From Silene conica (taxonomy: Eukaryota; Streptophyta; Magnoliopsida; Caryophyllales; Caryophyllaceae), in NCBI GenBank assembly GCA_029255685.2, contig CM055311.2:19366952-19430951 (forward strand): DNA of 64,000 bases, read 5' to 3'. The notes under the pieces are model-generated. The model searched no databases. It was not told the origin of the DNA and saw only the letters and a program-made list of their open reading frames with translations. A program made the position numbers and the translations under genes. Below, one piece after another: positions 20,991 through 34,700 of this stretch (the stretch's first letter is position 1; the number at the start of each line of letters is the position of its first letter).

Positions 20991-23900
20991 CCGGGTATTT
21001 CTAAAACGGGACGGAAAAGGGTTTAGGGTTGGATTAGGCGGATCCCCTACCGCGGAACCGCCTAATCCAACCCTAAACCCTTCCCTTGCTTCACATACGA
21101 ACAACAATAAGACAAAAAGACACCGTAGATGGGGACAAGTGGACCCTTTTTTGGGGGACGGATGAAAACTATGGGGCCGGGTATTCCTAAAACGGGACGA
21201 GAAAGGGTTTAGGGTTGGATTAGGCGGATCCGCTACAGCGGAACCGCCTAATACAACCCTAAACCATTTCCTTGCTTCACATACGAACGACAATAAGGCA
21301 AAAAGAGACCCTAAATGGGGACGGGTGAACCCTTTTTTGGGGGACGGGTGAAAACTATGGGGCCGGGTATTCCTAAAACGGGACGGGAAAGGGTTTAGGG
21401 TTGGATTAGGGGATCCGCTACCGTGGATTCCCCTAATCCAACCCTAAAACCTTCCCTTGATAACGAGACGGGAAGGGTTTAGGGTTGGATTAGGCGGATC
21501 CGCTACCGCGGAACCGCCTAATCCAACCCTAAACCCATCCCTTGTTTCACATACGAACGACAATAAGACAAAAAGACACCCTAGATGGGGACGGGTGAAC
21601 CCTTTTTCAGGGGACGGGTGAAAACTATGGGGCCGGATATTCCTAAAACGGGATGAGAAAGGGTTTAGGGTTGGATTAGGCGGATCCGCTACCGCGGATT
21701 CCCCTAATCAAACCCTAAACCCTTCCCTTGGTAACGGGTCAGGAAGGGTTTAGGGTTGCATTAGGCGGATCCGCTACCGCGGATCCCCTTAATCCAACCC
21801 TAAACCCTTCCCTTGCTTCATATACGAACGACAATAAGACAAAAAGACACCATAGATGGGGACAGGGGAACCCTTTTTTGGGGGGCGGGTGAAAACTATG
21901 GGGACAGATATTCCTAAAACGGGACGAGAAAGGGTTTAGGGTTGGATTAGGCGGATCCACTACCGCGGATTCCCCTAATCCAACCCTAAACCCTTCCCTA
22001 GCTAACGGGACGGGAAGGTTTTAGGGTTGGATTATGCGGATCCGCTACCGCGTAACCGCCTAATCCAACCCTAAACCCTTCCCCTTGCTTCCCACCATAC
22101 GAACGAAAATAAGACAAAAAACACCCTAGATGGGGACGGGTGAACCTTTTTTTGGGGGACGGGTGAAAACTATGGGGCCGAGTATTCCTAAAACGGGACG
22201 GGAAAGGGTTTAGGGTTGGATTAGGCGGATCCGCTACCGCGGAACCGCCTAATCCAACCCTGAACCCTTCCCTTGCTTCACATACGAACGACAATAAGAC
22301 AAAAAGACACCCTAGATGGGGACGGGTGAACCCTTTTTCGGGGGACGGGTGAAAACTATGGGGCCGGGTATTTCTAAAACGGGACGGAAAAGGGTTTAGG
22401 GTTGGATAAGGCGGATCCCCTACCGCGGAACCGCCTAATCCAACCCTAAACCCTTCCCTTGCTTCACATACGAACGACAATAAGACAAAAAGACACCCTA
22501 GATAGGGACAAGTGAACCCTTTTTAGGGGACGGAAGAAAACTATGGGGCCGGGTATTCCTAAAACGGGACGGGAAATGGTTTAGGGTTGGATTAGGCGGA
22601 TCCGCTACCGTGGAACCGCCTAATCCAATCCTAAACCCTTCCCTTGCTAACGAGACGGGAAGGGTTTAGGGTTGGATAAGGCGGGTTCGCTACCGCGGAA
22701 CCGCCTAATCCAACTCTAAACCCTTCCCTTGCTTCACATATGAACGACAATAAGACAAAAAGACACCCTAGATGGGGACGGTTGAACCCTTTTTTGGGGG
22801 CGGGTGAAAACTATGGGGCCAGGTATTCCTAAAACGGGACGAGAAAGGGTTTAGGGTTGGATTAGGCGGATCCGCTACCGCGGAACCGCCTAATCCAACC
22901 CTAAAACCTTCCCTTGCTTCACATACGAAAGACAATAAGACAACAAGACACCCTAGATGGGGACGGGGGAACCCTTTTTTGAGGGACGGGTGAAAACTAT
23001 GGGGCCGGGTATTCCTAAAACGGGACGAGAAAGGATTTAGGGTTGGATTATGCGGATCCGCTACCGCGGATTCCCCTAATCCAACCCTAAACCCTTCCCT
23101 TGCTTCACATACGAACGACAATAAGATAAAAAGACACCCTAGATGGGGACGGGTGAACCCTTTTGTGTGGGACGTGTGAAAACTATGGGGCCGGGTATTC
23201 ATAAAACGGGACGGGAAAGGGTTTTGGGTTGGAATAGGCGGATCCGCTACCGTGGATCCCCTTAATCCAACCGTAAACCCTTCCCTTGCTAACGGGACGG
23301 GAAGGTTTTAGGGTTGGATTATGCGGATCCGCTACCGCGTAACCGCCTAATCCAACCCCAAACCCTTCCCCTTGCTTCCCATACGAACGAAAATAAGACA
23401 AAAAACACCCTAGATAGGGACGGGTGAACCCTTTTTTGGGGGACGGGTGAAAACTATGGGGCCGAGTATTCCTAAAACGGGACGGGAAAGGATTTAGGGT
23501 TGGATTAGGCGGATCCACTACCGCGGAACCGCCTAATCCAACCCTGAAGCCTTCCCTTGCTTCACATATGAACGACAATAAGACAAAAAGACACCCTAGA
23601 TGGGGACGGTTGAACCCTTTTTTGGGGGACGGGTGAAAACTATGGGGCCGGGTATTCCTAAAACGGGACGAGAAAGGGTTTAGGGTTGGATTAGGCGGAT
23701 ACGCTACGGCGGAGCCGCCTAATCCAACCCTAAACCATTTCCTTGCTTCACATACGAACGACAAAAAGAGACCCTAAATGGGGACGGGTGAACCCTTTTT
23801 TGGGGGACGGGTGAAAACTATGGGGACAGATATTCCTAAAACGGGACGAGAAAGGGTTTAGGGTTGGATTAGGCGGATCCGCTACCGCGGATTCCCCTAA

Positions 23901-26900
23901 TCCAACCCTAAACCCTTCCCTAGCTAACGGGACGGGAAGGTTTTAGGGTTGGATTATGCGGATCCGCTACCGCGTAACCGCCTAATCCAACCCTAAACCC
24001 TTCCCCTTGCTTCCCACCATACGAACGAAAATAAGACAAAAAACACCCTAGATGGGGACGGGTGAACCTTTTTTTGGGGGACGGGTGAAAACTATGGGGC
24101 CGAGTATTCCTAAAACGGGACGGGAAAGGGTTTAGGGTTGGATTAGGCGGATCCGCTACCGCGGAACCGCCTAATCCAACCCTGAACCCTTCCCTTGCTT
24201 CACATACGAACGACAATAAGACAAAAAGACACCCTAGATGGGGACGGGTGAACCCTTTTTCGGGGGACGGGTGAAAACTATGGGGCCGGGTATTTCTAAA
24301 ACGGGACGGAAAAGGGTTTAGGGTTGGATAAGGCGGATCCCCTACCGCGGAACCGCCTAATCCAACCCTAAACCCTTCCCTTGCTTCACATACGAACGAC
24401 AATAAGACAAAAAGACACCCTAGATGGGGACAAGTGAACCCTTTTTTAGGGGACGGATGAAAACTATGGGGCCGGGTATTCCTAAAACGGGACGGGAAAT
24501 GGTTTTGGGTTGGATTAGGCGGATCCGCTACCGTGGAACCGCCTAATCCAATCCTAAACCCTTCCCTTGCTAACGAGACGGGAAGGGTTTAGGGTTGGAT
24601 TAGGCGGGTTCGCTACCGCGGAACCGCCTAATCCAACTCTAAACCCTTCCCTTGCTTCACATATGAACGACAATAAGACAAAAAGACACCCTAGATGGGG
24701 ACGGTTGAACCCTTTTTTGGGGGCGGGTGAAAACTATGGGGCCAGGTATTCCTAAAACGGGACGAGAAAGGGTTTAGGGTTGGATTAGGCGGATCCGCTA
24801 CCGCGGAACCGCCTAATCCAACCCTAAAACCTTCCCTTGCTTCACATACGAACGACAATAAGACAAAAAGACACCCTAGATGGGGACGGGGGAACCCTTT
24901 TTTGAGGGACGGGTGAAAACTATGGGGCCGGGTATTCCTAAAACGGGACGGGAAAGCATTTAGGGTTGGATTATGCGGATCCGCTACCGCGGATTCCCCT
25001 AATCCAACCCTAAACCCTTCCCTTGCTTCACATACGAACGACAATAAGATAAAAAGACACCCTAGATGGGGACGGGTGAACCCTTTTGTGTGGGACGTGT
25101 GAAAACTATGGGGCCGGGTATTCATAAAACGGGACGGGAAAGGGTTTTGGGTTGGAATAGGCGGATCCGCTACCGTGGATCCCCTTAATCCAACCCTAAA
25201 CCCTTCCCTTGCTAACGGGACGGGAAGGTTTTAGGGTTGGATTATGCGGATCCGCTACCGCGTAACCGCCTAATCCAACCCCAAACCCTTCCCCTTGCTT
25301 CCCATACGAACGAAAATAAGACAAAAAACACCCTAGATAGGGACGGGTGAACCCTTTTTTGGGGGACGGGTGAAAACTATGGGGCCGAGTATTCCTAAAA
25401 CGGGACGGGAAAGGATTTAGGGTTGGATTAGGCGGATACGCTACGGCGGAGCCGCCAAATCCAACCCTAAACCATTTCCTTGCTTCACATACGAACGACA
25501 AAAAGAGACCCTAAATGGGGACGGGTGAACCCTTTTTTGGGGGACGGGTGAAAACTATGGGGCCGGGTATTCCTAAAACGGGACCGGAAAGGGTTTAGGG
25601 TTGGATTAGGCGGATCTGCTACCGTGGAACCGCCTAATCCAATCCTAAACCCTTCCCTTGCTAACGGGACGGGAAGGGTTTAGGGTTGGATTAGGCGGGT
25701 CCGCTACCGCGGTGCCGCCTAATCCAACCCTAAACCCTTCCCTTGATTCACATATGAACGACAATAAGACTAAAAGACACCCTAGATGGGGACGGGTGAA
25801 CCCTTTTTTGAGGGACGGGTGAAAACTATGGGGTCGGGTATTTCTAAAACGGGACGAGAAAGGGTTTACGGTTGGATTAGGCGGATTCGCTACAGCGGAA
25901 CCGCCTAATCCAACCCTAAACCATTTCCTTGCTTCACATACGAACGACTATAAGACAAAAAGAGACCCTAAATGGGACGGGTGAAGCCTTTTTTGGGGGA
26001 CAGGTGAAAACTATGGGGCCGGGTATGCCTAAAACTGGATGGGAAAGGGTTTAGGGTTGGATTAGGCGGATCCGCTACCATGGAACCGCCTAATCCAACC
26101 CTAAAACCTTCCCTTGCTTCACATACGAACGACAATAAGACAAAAAGACACCCTGGATGGGGACGGGGGAACCCTTTTTTGAGGGACGGGTGAAAACTAT
26201 GGGGCCGGGTATTCCTAAAACGGGACGGGAAAGGATTTAGGGTTGGATTATGCGGATCCGCTGCCGCGGATTCCCCTATTCCAACCCTAAACCCTTCCCT
26301 TGCTTCACATACGAACGACAATAAGATAAAAAGACACCCTAGATGGGGACGGGTGAACCCTTTTGTGTGGGACGTGTGAAAACTATGGGGCCGGGTATTA
26401 ATAAAACGGGATGGGAAAGGGTTTTGGGTTGGAATAGGCGGATCCGCTACCGTGGATCCCCTTAATCCAACCCTAAACCCTTCCCTTGCTAACGGGACGG
26501 GAAGGTTTTTGGGTTGGATTATGCGGATCCGCTACCGCGTAACCGCCTAATCCAACCCCAAACCCTTCCCCTTGCTTCCCATACGAACGAAAATAAGACA
26601 AAAAACACCCTAGATGGGGACGGGTGAACCCTTTTTTGGGGGACGGGTGAAAACTATGGGGCCGAGTATTCCTAAAACGGGACGGGAAAGGATTTAGGGT
26701 TGGATTAGGCGGATCCACTACCGCGGAACCGCCTAATCCAACCCTGAAGCCTTCCCTTGCTTCACATATGAACGACAATAAGACAAAAAGACACCCTAGA
26801 TGGGGACGGTTGAACCCTTTTTTGGGGGACGGGTGAAAACTATGGGGCCGGGTATTCCTAAAACGGGACGAGAAAGGGTTTAGGGTTGGATTAGGCGGAT

Positions 26901-29900
26901 ACGCTACGGCGGAGCCGCCTAATCCAACCCTAAACCATTTCCTTGCTTCACATACGAACGACAAAAAGAGACCCTAAATGGGGACGGGTGAACCCTTTTT
27001 TGGGGGACGGGTGAAAACTATGGGGCCGGGTATTCCTAAAACGGGACCGGAAAGGGTTTAGGGTTGGATTAGGCGGATCCGCTACCGTGGAACCGCCTAA
27101 TCCAATCCTAAACCCTTCCCTTGCTAACGGGACGGGAAGGGTTTAGGGTTGGATTAGGCGGGTCCGCTACCGCGGTGCCGCCTAATCCAACCCTAAACCC
27201 TTCCCTTGATTCACATATGAACGACAATAAGACTAAAAGACACCCTAGATGGGGACGGGTGAACCCTTTTTTGGGGGACGGGTGAAAACTATGGGGCCGG
27301 GTATTTCTAAAACGGGACGAGAAAAGGTTTACGGTTGGATTAGGCGGATTCGCTACAGCGGAACCGCCTAATCCAACCCTAAACCATTTCCTTGCTTCAC
27401 ATACGAACGACAATAAGACAAAAAGAGACCCTAAATGGGGACGGGTGAACCCTTTTTTGGGGGACGGGTGAAAACTATGGGGCCGGGTATGCCTAAAACT
27501 GGATGGGAAAGGGTTTAGGGTTGGATTAGGCGGATCCGCTACCATGGAACCGCCTAATCCAATCCTAAACCCTTCCCTTTGCTAACCGGATGGGAAGGGT
27601 TTAGGGTTGGATTAGGCGGGTCCGCTACCGCGGAACCGCCTAATCCAACCCTAAAACCTTCCCTTGCTTCACATACGAACGACAATAAGACAAAAAGACA
27701 CCCTAGATGGGGACGGGGGAACCCTTTTTTGAGGGGCGGGTGAAAACTATGGGGCCGAGTATTCCTAAAACGGGACGGGAAAGGATTTAGGGTTGGATTA
27801 GGCGGATCCGCTACCGCGGAACCGCCTAATCCAACCCTAAAACCTTCCCTTGCTTCACATACGAACGACAATAAGACAAAAAGACACCCTAGATGGGGAC
27901 GGGGGAACCCTTTTTTGAGGGACGGGTGAAAACTATGGGGCCGGGTATTCCTAAAACGGGACGGGAAAGGATTTAGGGTTGGATTATGCGGATCCGCTAC
28001 CGCGGATTCCCCTAATCCAACCCTAAACCCTTCCCTTGCTTCACATACGAACGACGATAAGATAAAAAGACACCCTAGATGGGGACGGGTGAACCCTTTT
28101 GTGTGGGACGTGTGAAAACTATGGGGCCGGGTATTCATAAAACGGGACGGGAAAGGGTTTGGGGTTGGAATAGGCGGATCCGCTACCGTGGATCCCCTTA
28201 ATCCAACCCTAAACCCTTCCCTTGCTAACGGGACGGGAAGGTTTTAGGGTTGGTTTATGCGGATCCGCTACCGTGTAACCGCCTAATCCAACCCTAAACC
28301 CTTCCCCTTGCTTCCCATACGAACGAAAATAAGACAAAAAACACCCTAGATGGGGACGGGTGAACCCTTTTTTGGGGGACGGGAGAAAACTATGGGGCCG
28401 AGTATTCCTAAAACGGGACGGGAAAGGATTTAGGGTTGGATTAGGCGGATCCGCTACCGCGGAACCGCCTAATCCAACCCTGAACCCTTCCCTTGCTTCA
28501 CATACGAACGACAATAAGACAAAAACACACCCTAGATGGGGACGGGTGAACCCTTTTTCGGGGGACGGGTGAAAACTATGAGGCCGGGTATTTCTAAAAC
28601 GGGACGGAAAAGGGTTTGGGGTTGGATAAGGCGGATCCCCTACCGCGGAACCGCCTAATCCAACCCTAAACCCTTCCCTTGCTTCACATACGAACGACAA
28701 TAAGACAAAAAGACACCCTAGATGGGGACAAGTGAACCCTTTTTTGGGGGACGGATGAAAACTATGGGGACGGGTATTCCTAAAATGGGACGGGAAATGG
28801 TTTAGGGTAGGATTAGGCGGATCCGCTACCGTGGAACCGCCTAATCCAATCCTAAACCCTTCCCTTGCTAACGAGACGGGAAGGGTTTAGGGTTGGATTA
28901 GGCGGGTCCGCTACCGCGGAACCGCCTAATCCAACTCTAAACCCTTCCCTTGCTTCACATATGAACGACAATAAGACAAAAAGACACCCTAGATGGGGAC
29001 GGTTGAACCCTTTTTTGGGGGACGGTTGAAAACTATGGGGCCGGGTATTCCTAAAACGGGACGAGAAAGGGTTTAGGGTTGGATTAGGCGGATCCGCTAC
29101 GGCGGAGCCGTCTAATCCAACCCTAAACCATTTCCTTGCTTCACATACGAACGACAAAAAGAGACCCTAAATGGGGACGGGTGAACCCTTTTTTGGGGGA
29201 CGGGTGAAAACTATGGGGCCGGGTATTCCTAAAACGGGACGGGAAAGGGTTTAGGGTTGGATTAGGCGGATCCGCTACCGTGGACCGCCTAATCCAATCC
29301 TAAACCCTTCCCTTGCTAACGGGACGGGAAGGGTTTAGGGTTGGATTAGGCGGGTTCGCTACCGCGGTACCGCCTAATCCAACCCTAAACCCTTCCCTTG
29401 ATTCACATATGAACGACAATAAGACTAAAAGACACCCTAGATGGGGACGGGTGAACCATTTTTTGGGGGACGGGTGAAAACTATGGGGCCGGGTATTTCT
29501 AAAACGGGACGAGAAAGGGTTTACGGTTGGATTAGGCGGATTCGCTACAGCGGAACCGCCTAATCCAACCCTAAACCCTTCCCTTGCTTCACATACGAAC
29601 GACAATAAGACAAAAAGACATCCTAGATGGGGACAAGTGAACCCTTTTTTGGGGGACGGATGAAAACTATGGGGACGGGTATTCCTAAAATGGGACGGGA
29701 AATGGTTTAGGGTTGGATTAGGCGGATCCGCTACCGTGGAACCGCCTAATCCAATCCTAAACCCTTCCCTTGCTAACGAGACGGGAAGGGTTTAGGGTTG
29801 GATTAGGCGGGTCCGCTACCGCGGAACCGCCTAATCCAACCCTAAAACCTTCCCTTGCTTCACATACGAACGACAATAAGACAAAAAGACACCCTAGATG

Positions 29901-31316
29901 GGGACGGGGGAACCCTTTTTTGAGGGACGGGTGAAAACTATGGGGCCGGGTATTCCTAAAACGGGACGGGAAAGGATTTAGGGTTGGATTATGCGGATCC
30001 GCTACCGCGGATTCCCCTAATCCAACCCTAAACCCTTCCCTTGCTTCACATACGAACGACAATAAGATAAAAAGACACCCTAGATGGGGACGGGTGAACC
30101 CTTTTGTGTGGGACGTTTGAAAACTATGGGGCCGGGTATTCATAAAACGGGACGGGAAAGGGTTTGGGGTTGGAATAGGCGGATCCGCTACCGTGGATCC
30201 CCTTAATCCAACCCTAAACCCTTCCCTTGCTAACGGGACGGGAAGGTTTTAGGGTTGGATTATGCGGATCCGCTACCGCGTAACCGCCTAATCCAACCCT
30301 AAACCCTTCCCCTTGCTTCCCATACGAACGAAAATAAGACAAAAAACACCCTAGATAGGGACGGGTGAACCCTTTTTTGGGGGACGGGTGAAAACTAAGG
30401 GGCCGAGTATTCCTAAAACGGGACGGGAAAGGGTTTAGGGTTGGATTAGGCGGATCCGCTACCGCGGAACCGCCTAATCCAACCCTGAACCCTTCCCTTG
30501 CTTCACATACGAACGACAATAAGACAAAAAGACACCCTAGATGGGGACAAGTGAACCCTTTTTTGGGGGACGGAGGAAAACTATGGGGCCGGGTATTCCT
30601 AAAATGGGACGGGAAATGGTTTAGGTTTGGATTAGGCGGATCCGCTACCGTGGAACCGTCTAATCCAATCCTAAACCCTTCCCTTGCTAACGAGACGGGA
30701 AGGGTTTAGGGTTGGATTAGGCGGGTCCGCTACCGCGGAACCGCCTAATCCAACTCTAAACCCTTCCCTTGCTTCACATATGAACGACAATAAGAGAAAA
30801 AGACACCCTAGATGGGGACGGTTATTCCTAAAACGAGACGAGAAAGGGTTTAGGGTTGGATTAGGCGGATACGCTACGGCGGAGCCGCCTAATCCAACCC
30901 TAAACCATTTCCTTGCTTCACATACGAACGACAAAAAGAGACCCTAAATGGGGACGGGTGAACCCTTTTTTGGGGGACGGGTGAAAACTATGGGGCCGGG
31001 TATTCCTAAAACGGGACGGGAAAGGGTTTAGGGTTGGATTAGGCGGATTCGCTACCGTGGAACCGCCTAATCCAATCCTAAACCCTTCCCTTGCTAACGG
31101 GACGGGAAGGGTTTAGGGTTGGATTAGGCGGGTCCGCTACCGCGGTGCCGCCTAATCCAACCCTAAACCCTTCCCTTGATTCACATATGAACGACAATAA
31201 GACTAAAAGACACCCTAGATGGGGACGGGTGAACCCTTTTTTGGGGGACGGGTGAAAACTATGGGGCCGGGTATTTCTAAAACGGGACGAGAAAGGGTTT
31301 ACGGTTGGATTAGGCG
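20991..31316. repeat. Satellite array, block 2
   Basis: Continues block 1 across the Athila-like insertion: the split monomer resumes with CCGGGTATTTC. It is a mixture of 186-bp and about 86-bp units. A segment of about 1.92 kb is tandemly duplicated (about 21.99-23.9 and 23.92-25.8 kb; matching points 21998/23920, 22768/24691), and parts recur again about 3.2 kb further (23.26-23.76 and 26.47-26.96 kb). The block ends where an LTR fragment interrupts a palindrome at 31316. Confidence 0.96.
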
Positions 31317-31790
31317 TTGGATCGGTGCGGAGTATATTTGGTGTTGGATCGGTGCGGAGTATATATGGCGTTGTATCGGTGCGGAATATATTTGGCGTTG
31401 GATCGGTGCGGAGTTTATTATATTGCTATTTTATTCTTTTCCCTACTCAACCTTGTGGTTGACCCTGTGTATTCGTGATCACCTGTGATGAACCAATTAT
31501 TGGGGAGCAGATTGACAGGTGGCTGAGACTAAGGGGGAGCTATGGGAGGAAGCGCTTGATTCCGGACCAGATTAGATGTCTAGATCACCTTAATTAGTTT
31601 TATACGAGTTGTACTTTATTTGTTTGTTACGACTTTTGGATACGGATGTAAGAACATGTCTTGAGTTGAATTATATTTAAAGTACTGTTTATCTTCCTTT
31701 GTATCTACTGCCTCGGGAAACCGAGATGGTAACGCCCTTATTTATCTGAGGAGTCCTAGTACATGCCCTTAAATAAATGGGGGTGTTACA
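31317..31790 (-). mobile_element. Truncated LTR fragment of the 53867-56209 family, reverse orientation
   Basis: The right end reads AAATAAATGGGGGTGTTACA, the complement of the start of the solo LTR at 53867. The stretch TGACCCTGTGTATTCGTGAT and the CCCGAGGCAG-like block (as CTGCCTCGGG) also match in reverse. The left end is inside the LTR's 27-bp tandem repeat (GGTGCGGAGTATATTTGGTG, about four units at 31317-31415). The rest of the LTR is missing, and the centre of the satellite palindrome (GATCCGCTACCGC) is lost at the junction, so insertion was followed by deletion or came with it. Confidence 0.85.
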
Positions 31791-34700
31791 GGAACCGCCT
31801 AATCCAACCCTAAACCATTTCCTTGCTTCACATACGAACGACAATAAGACAAAAAGAGACCCTAAATGGGGACGGGTGAACCCTTTTTTGGGGGACGGGT
31901 GAAAATATGGGGTCGGGTATTCCTAAAACGGGACGGGAAAGGGTTTAGGGTTGGATTAGGCGGATCCGCTACCGTGGATTCCCCTAATCCAACCCTAAAC
32001 CCTTCCCTTGATAACGAGACGGGAAGGATTTAGGGTTGGATTAGGCGGATCCGCTACTGCGGAACCGCCTAATCCAACCCTAAACCCATCCCTTGTTTCA
32101 CATACGAACGACAATAAGACAAAAAGACACCCTAGATGGGGACGGGTGAACCCTTTTTCAGGGGACGGGTGAAAACTATGGGGCCGGGTATTCCTAAAAC
32201 GGGATGAGAAAGGGTTTAGGGTTGGATTAGGCGGATCCGCTACCGCGGATTCCCCTAATCCAACCCTAAACCCTTCCCTTGATAACGAGACGGGAAGGGT
32301 TTAGGGTTGGATTAGGCGGATCCGCTACCGCGGAACCGCCTAATCCAACCGTAAACCCATCCCTTGCTTCACATACGAACGACAATAAGACAAAAAGACA
32401 CCCTAGATGGGGACGGGTGAACCCTTTTTCAGGGGACGGGTGAAAACTATGGGGACGGGTATTCCTAAAACGGGATGAGAAAGGGTTTAGGGTTGGATTA
32501 GGCGGATCCGCTACCGCGGATTCCCCTAATCAAACCCTAAACCCTTCCCTTGGTAACGGGTCGGGAAGGGTTTAGGGTTGGATTAGGCGGATCCGCTACC
32601 GCGGATCTCCCTAATCCAACCCTAAACCCTTCCCCTTGCTTCCCATACGAACGAAAATAAGACAAAAAACACCCTAGATGGGGATGGGTGAACCCTTTTT
32701 TGGGGGGCGGGTGAAAACTATGGGGCCAGATATTCCTAAAACGGGACGGGAAAGGGTTTAGGGTTGGATTAGGCGGATCCGCTACCGCGGAACCGCCTAA
32801 TCCAACCCTAAAACCTTCCCTTGCTTACCATACGAACGACAATAAGACAAAAAGACACCCTAGATGGGGACGGGTGAACCCTTTTTTGAGGGACGGGTGA
32901 AAATTATGGGGCCGGGTATTCCTAAAACGGGATGGGAAAGGATTTAGGGTAGGATTATGCGGATCCGCTACCGCGGATTCCCCCAATCCAACCCTAAACC
33001 CTTCCCTTGGTTCACATACGAACGACAATAAGATAAAAAGACACCCTAGATGGGGACGGGTGAACCCTTTTGTGTGGGACGTGTGAAAACTATGGGGCCG
33101 GGTATTCATAAAACGGGACGGGAAAGGGTTTGGGGTTGGAATAGGAGGATCCGCTACCGTGGATCCCCTTAATCCAACCCTAAACCCTTCCCTTGCTAAC
33201 GGGACGGGAAGGTTATAGGGTTGGATTATGCGGATCCGCTACCGCGTAATCGCCTAATCCAACCCTAAACCCTTCCCCTTGCTTCCCATACGAACGAAAA
33301 TAAGACAAAAAACACCCTAGATGGGGCGGGTGAACCCTTTTTTGGGGGACGGGTGAAAACTATGGGGCCGAGTATTCCTAAAACGGGACGGGAAAGGGTT
33401 TTGGGTTGGATTAGGCGGATCCGCTACCGCGGAACCGCCTAATCCAACCCTAAACCTTCCCTTGCTTCACATACGAACAACAATAAGACAAAAAGACACC
33501 CTAGATGGGGACGGGTGAACCCTTTTTTGGGGGACGGGTGAACCCTTTTTTGGGGGACATGTGAAAACTATGGGGCCGGGTATTTCTAAAACGGGACGGG
33601 AAAGGGTTTAGGGTTGGATTAGGCGGTTCCGCTAGGATCCGCTACAGCGGAACCGCCTAATCCAAACCTAAACCATTTCCTTGCTTCACATACGAACGAC
33701 AATAAGACAAAAAGAGACCCTAAATGGGGACGGGTGAACCCTTTATTTGGGGACGGATGAAAACTCTGGGCCGGGTATTCCTAAAACGGGACGGGAAAGG
33801 GTTTAGGGTTGGATTAGGCGGATCCGCTACCGTGGAAGCGCCTAATCCAATCCTAAACCCTTCCTTTGCTTACGGGACGGGAAGGGTTTAGGGTTGGATT
33901 AGGCGGGTCCGCTACCGCGGAACCGCCTAATCCAACCCTAAACCCTTCCCTTGCTTCACATATGAATGACAATAAGACAAAAAGACACCCTAGATGGGGA
34001 CGGGTGAAACCTTTTTTGGGGGATGGGTGAAAACTATGGGGCCGAGTATTCCTAAAACCGGACGAGAATGGGTTTAGGGTTGGATTAGGCGGATCCGCTA
34101 CAGCGGAACCGCCTAATCCAACCCTAAACCATTTCCTTGCTTCACATACGAACGACAATAAGACAAAAAGAGACCCTACATGGGGACGGGTGAACCCTTT
34201 TTTGGGGGACGGGTGAACCCTTTTTTGGGGGACGGGTGAAAACTATGGGGCCGGGTATTTCTAAAACGGGACGGGAAAGGGTTTAGGGTTGGATTAGGCG
34301 GATCCGCTACCGTGGATTCCCCTAATCCAACCCTAAACCCTTCCCTTGATAACTAGACGGGAAGGGTTTAGGGTTGGATTAGGCGGATCCGCTACCCCGG
34401 AACCGCCTAATCCAACCCTAAACCCATCCCTTGCTTCACATACGAACGACAATAAGACAAAACGACACCCTAGATGGGGACGGGTGAACCCTTTTTTGGG
34501 GGACGGGTGAAAACTATGGGGCCGGGTATTCCTAATACGGGACGGGAAAGGGTTTAGGGTTGTATTAGGCGGATCCGCTACCGTGGATTCCCCTAATCCA
34601 ACCCTAAACCCGTCCCTTGATAACGAGACGGGAAGGGTTTAGGGTTGGATTAGACGGATCCGCTACTGCGGAACCGCCTAATCCAACCCTAAACCCATCC

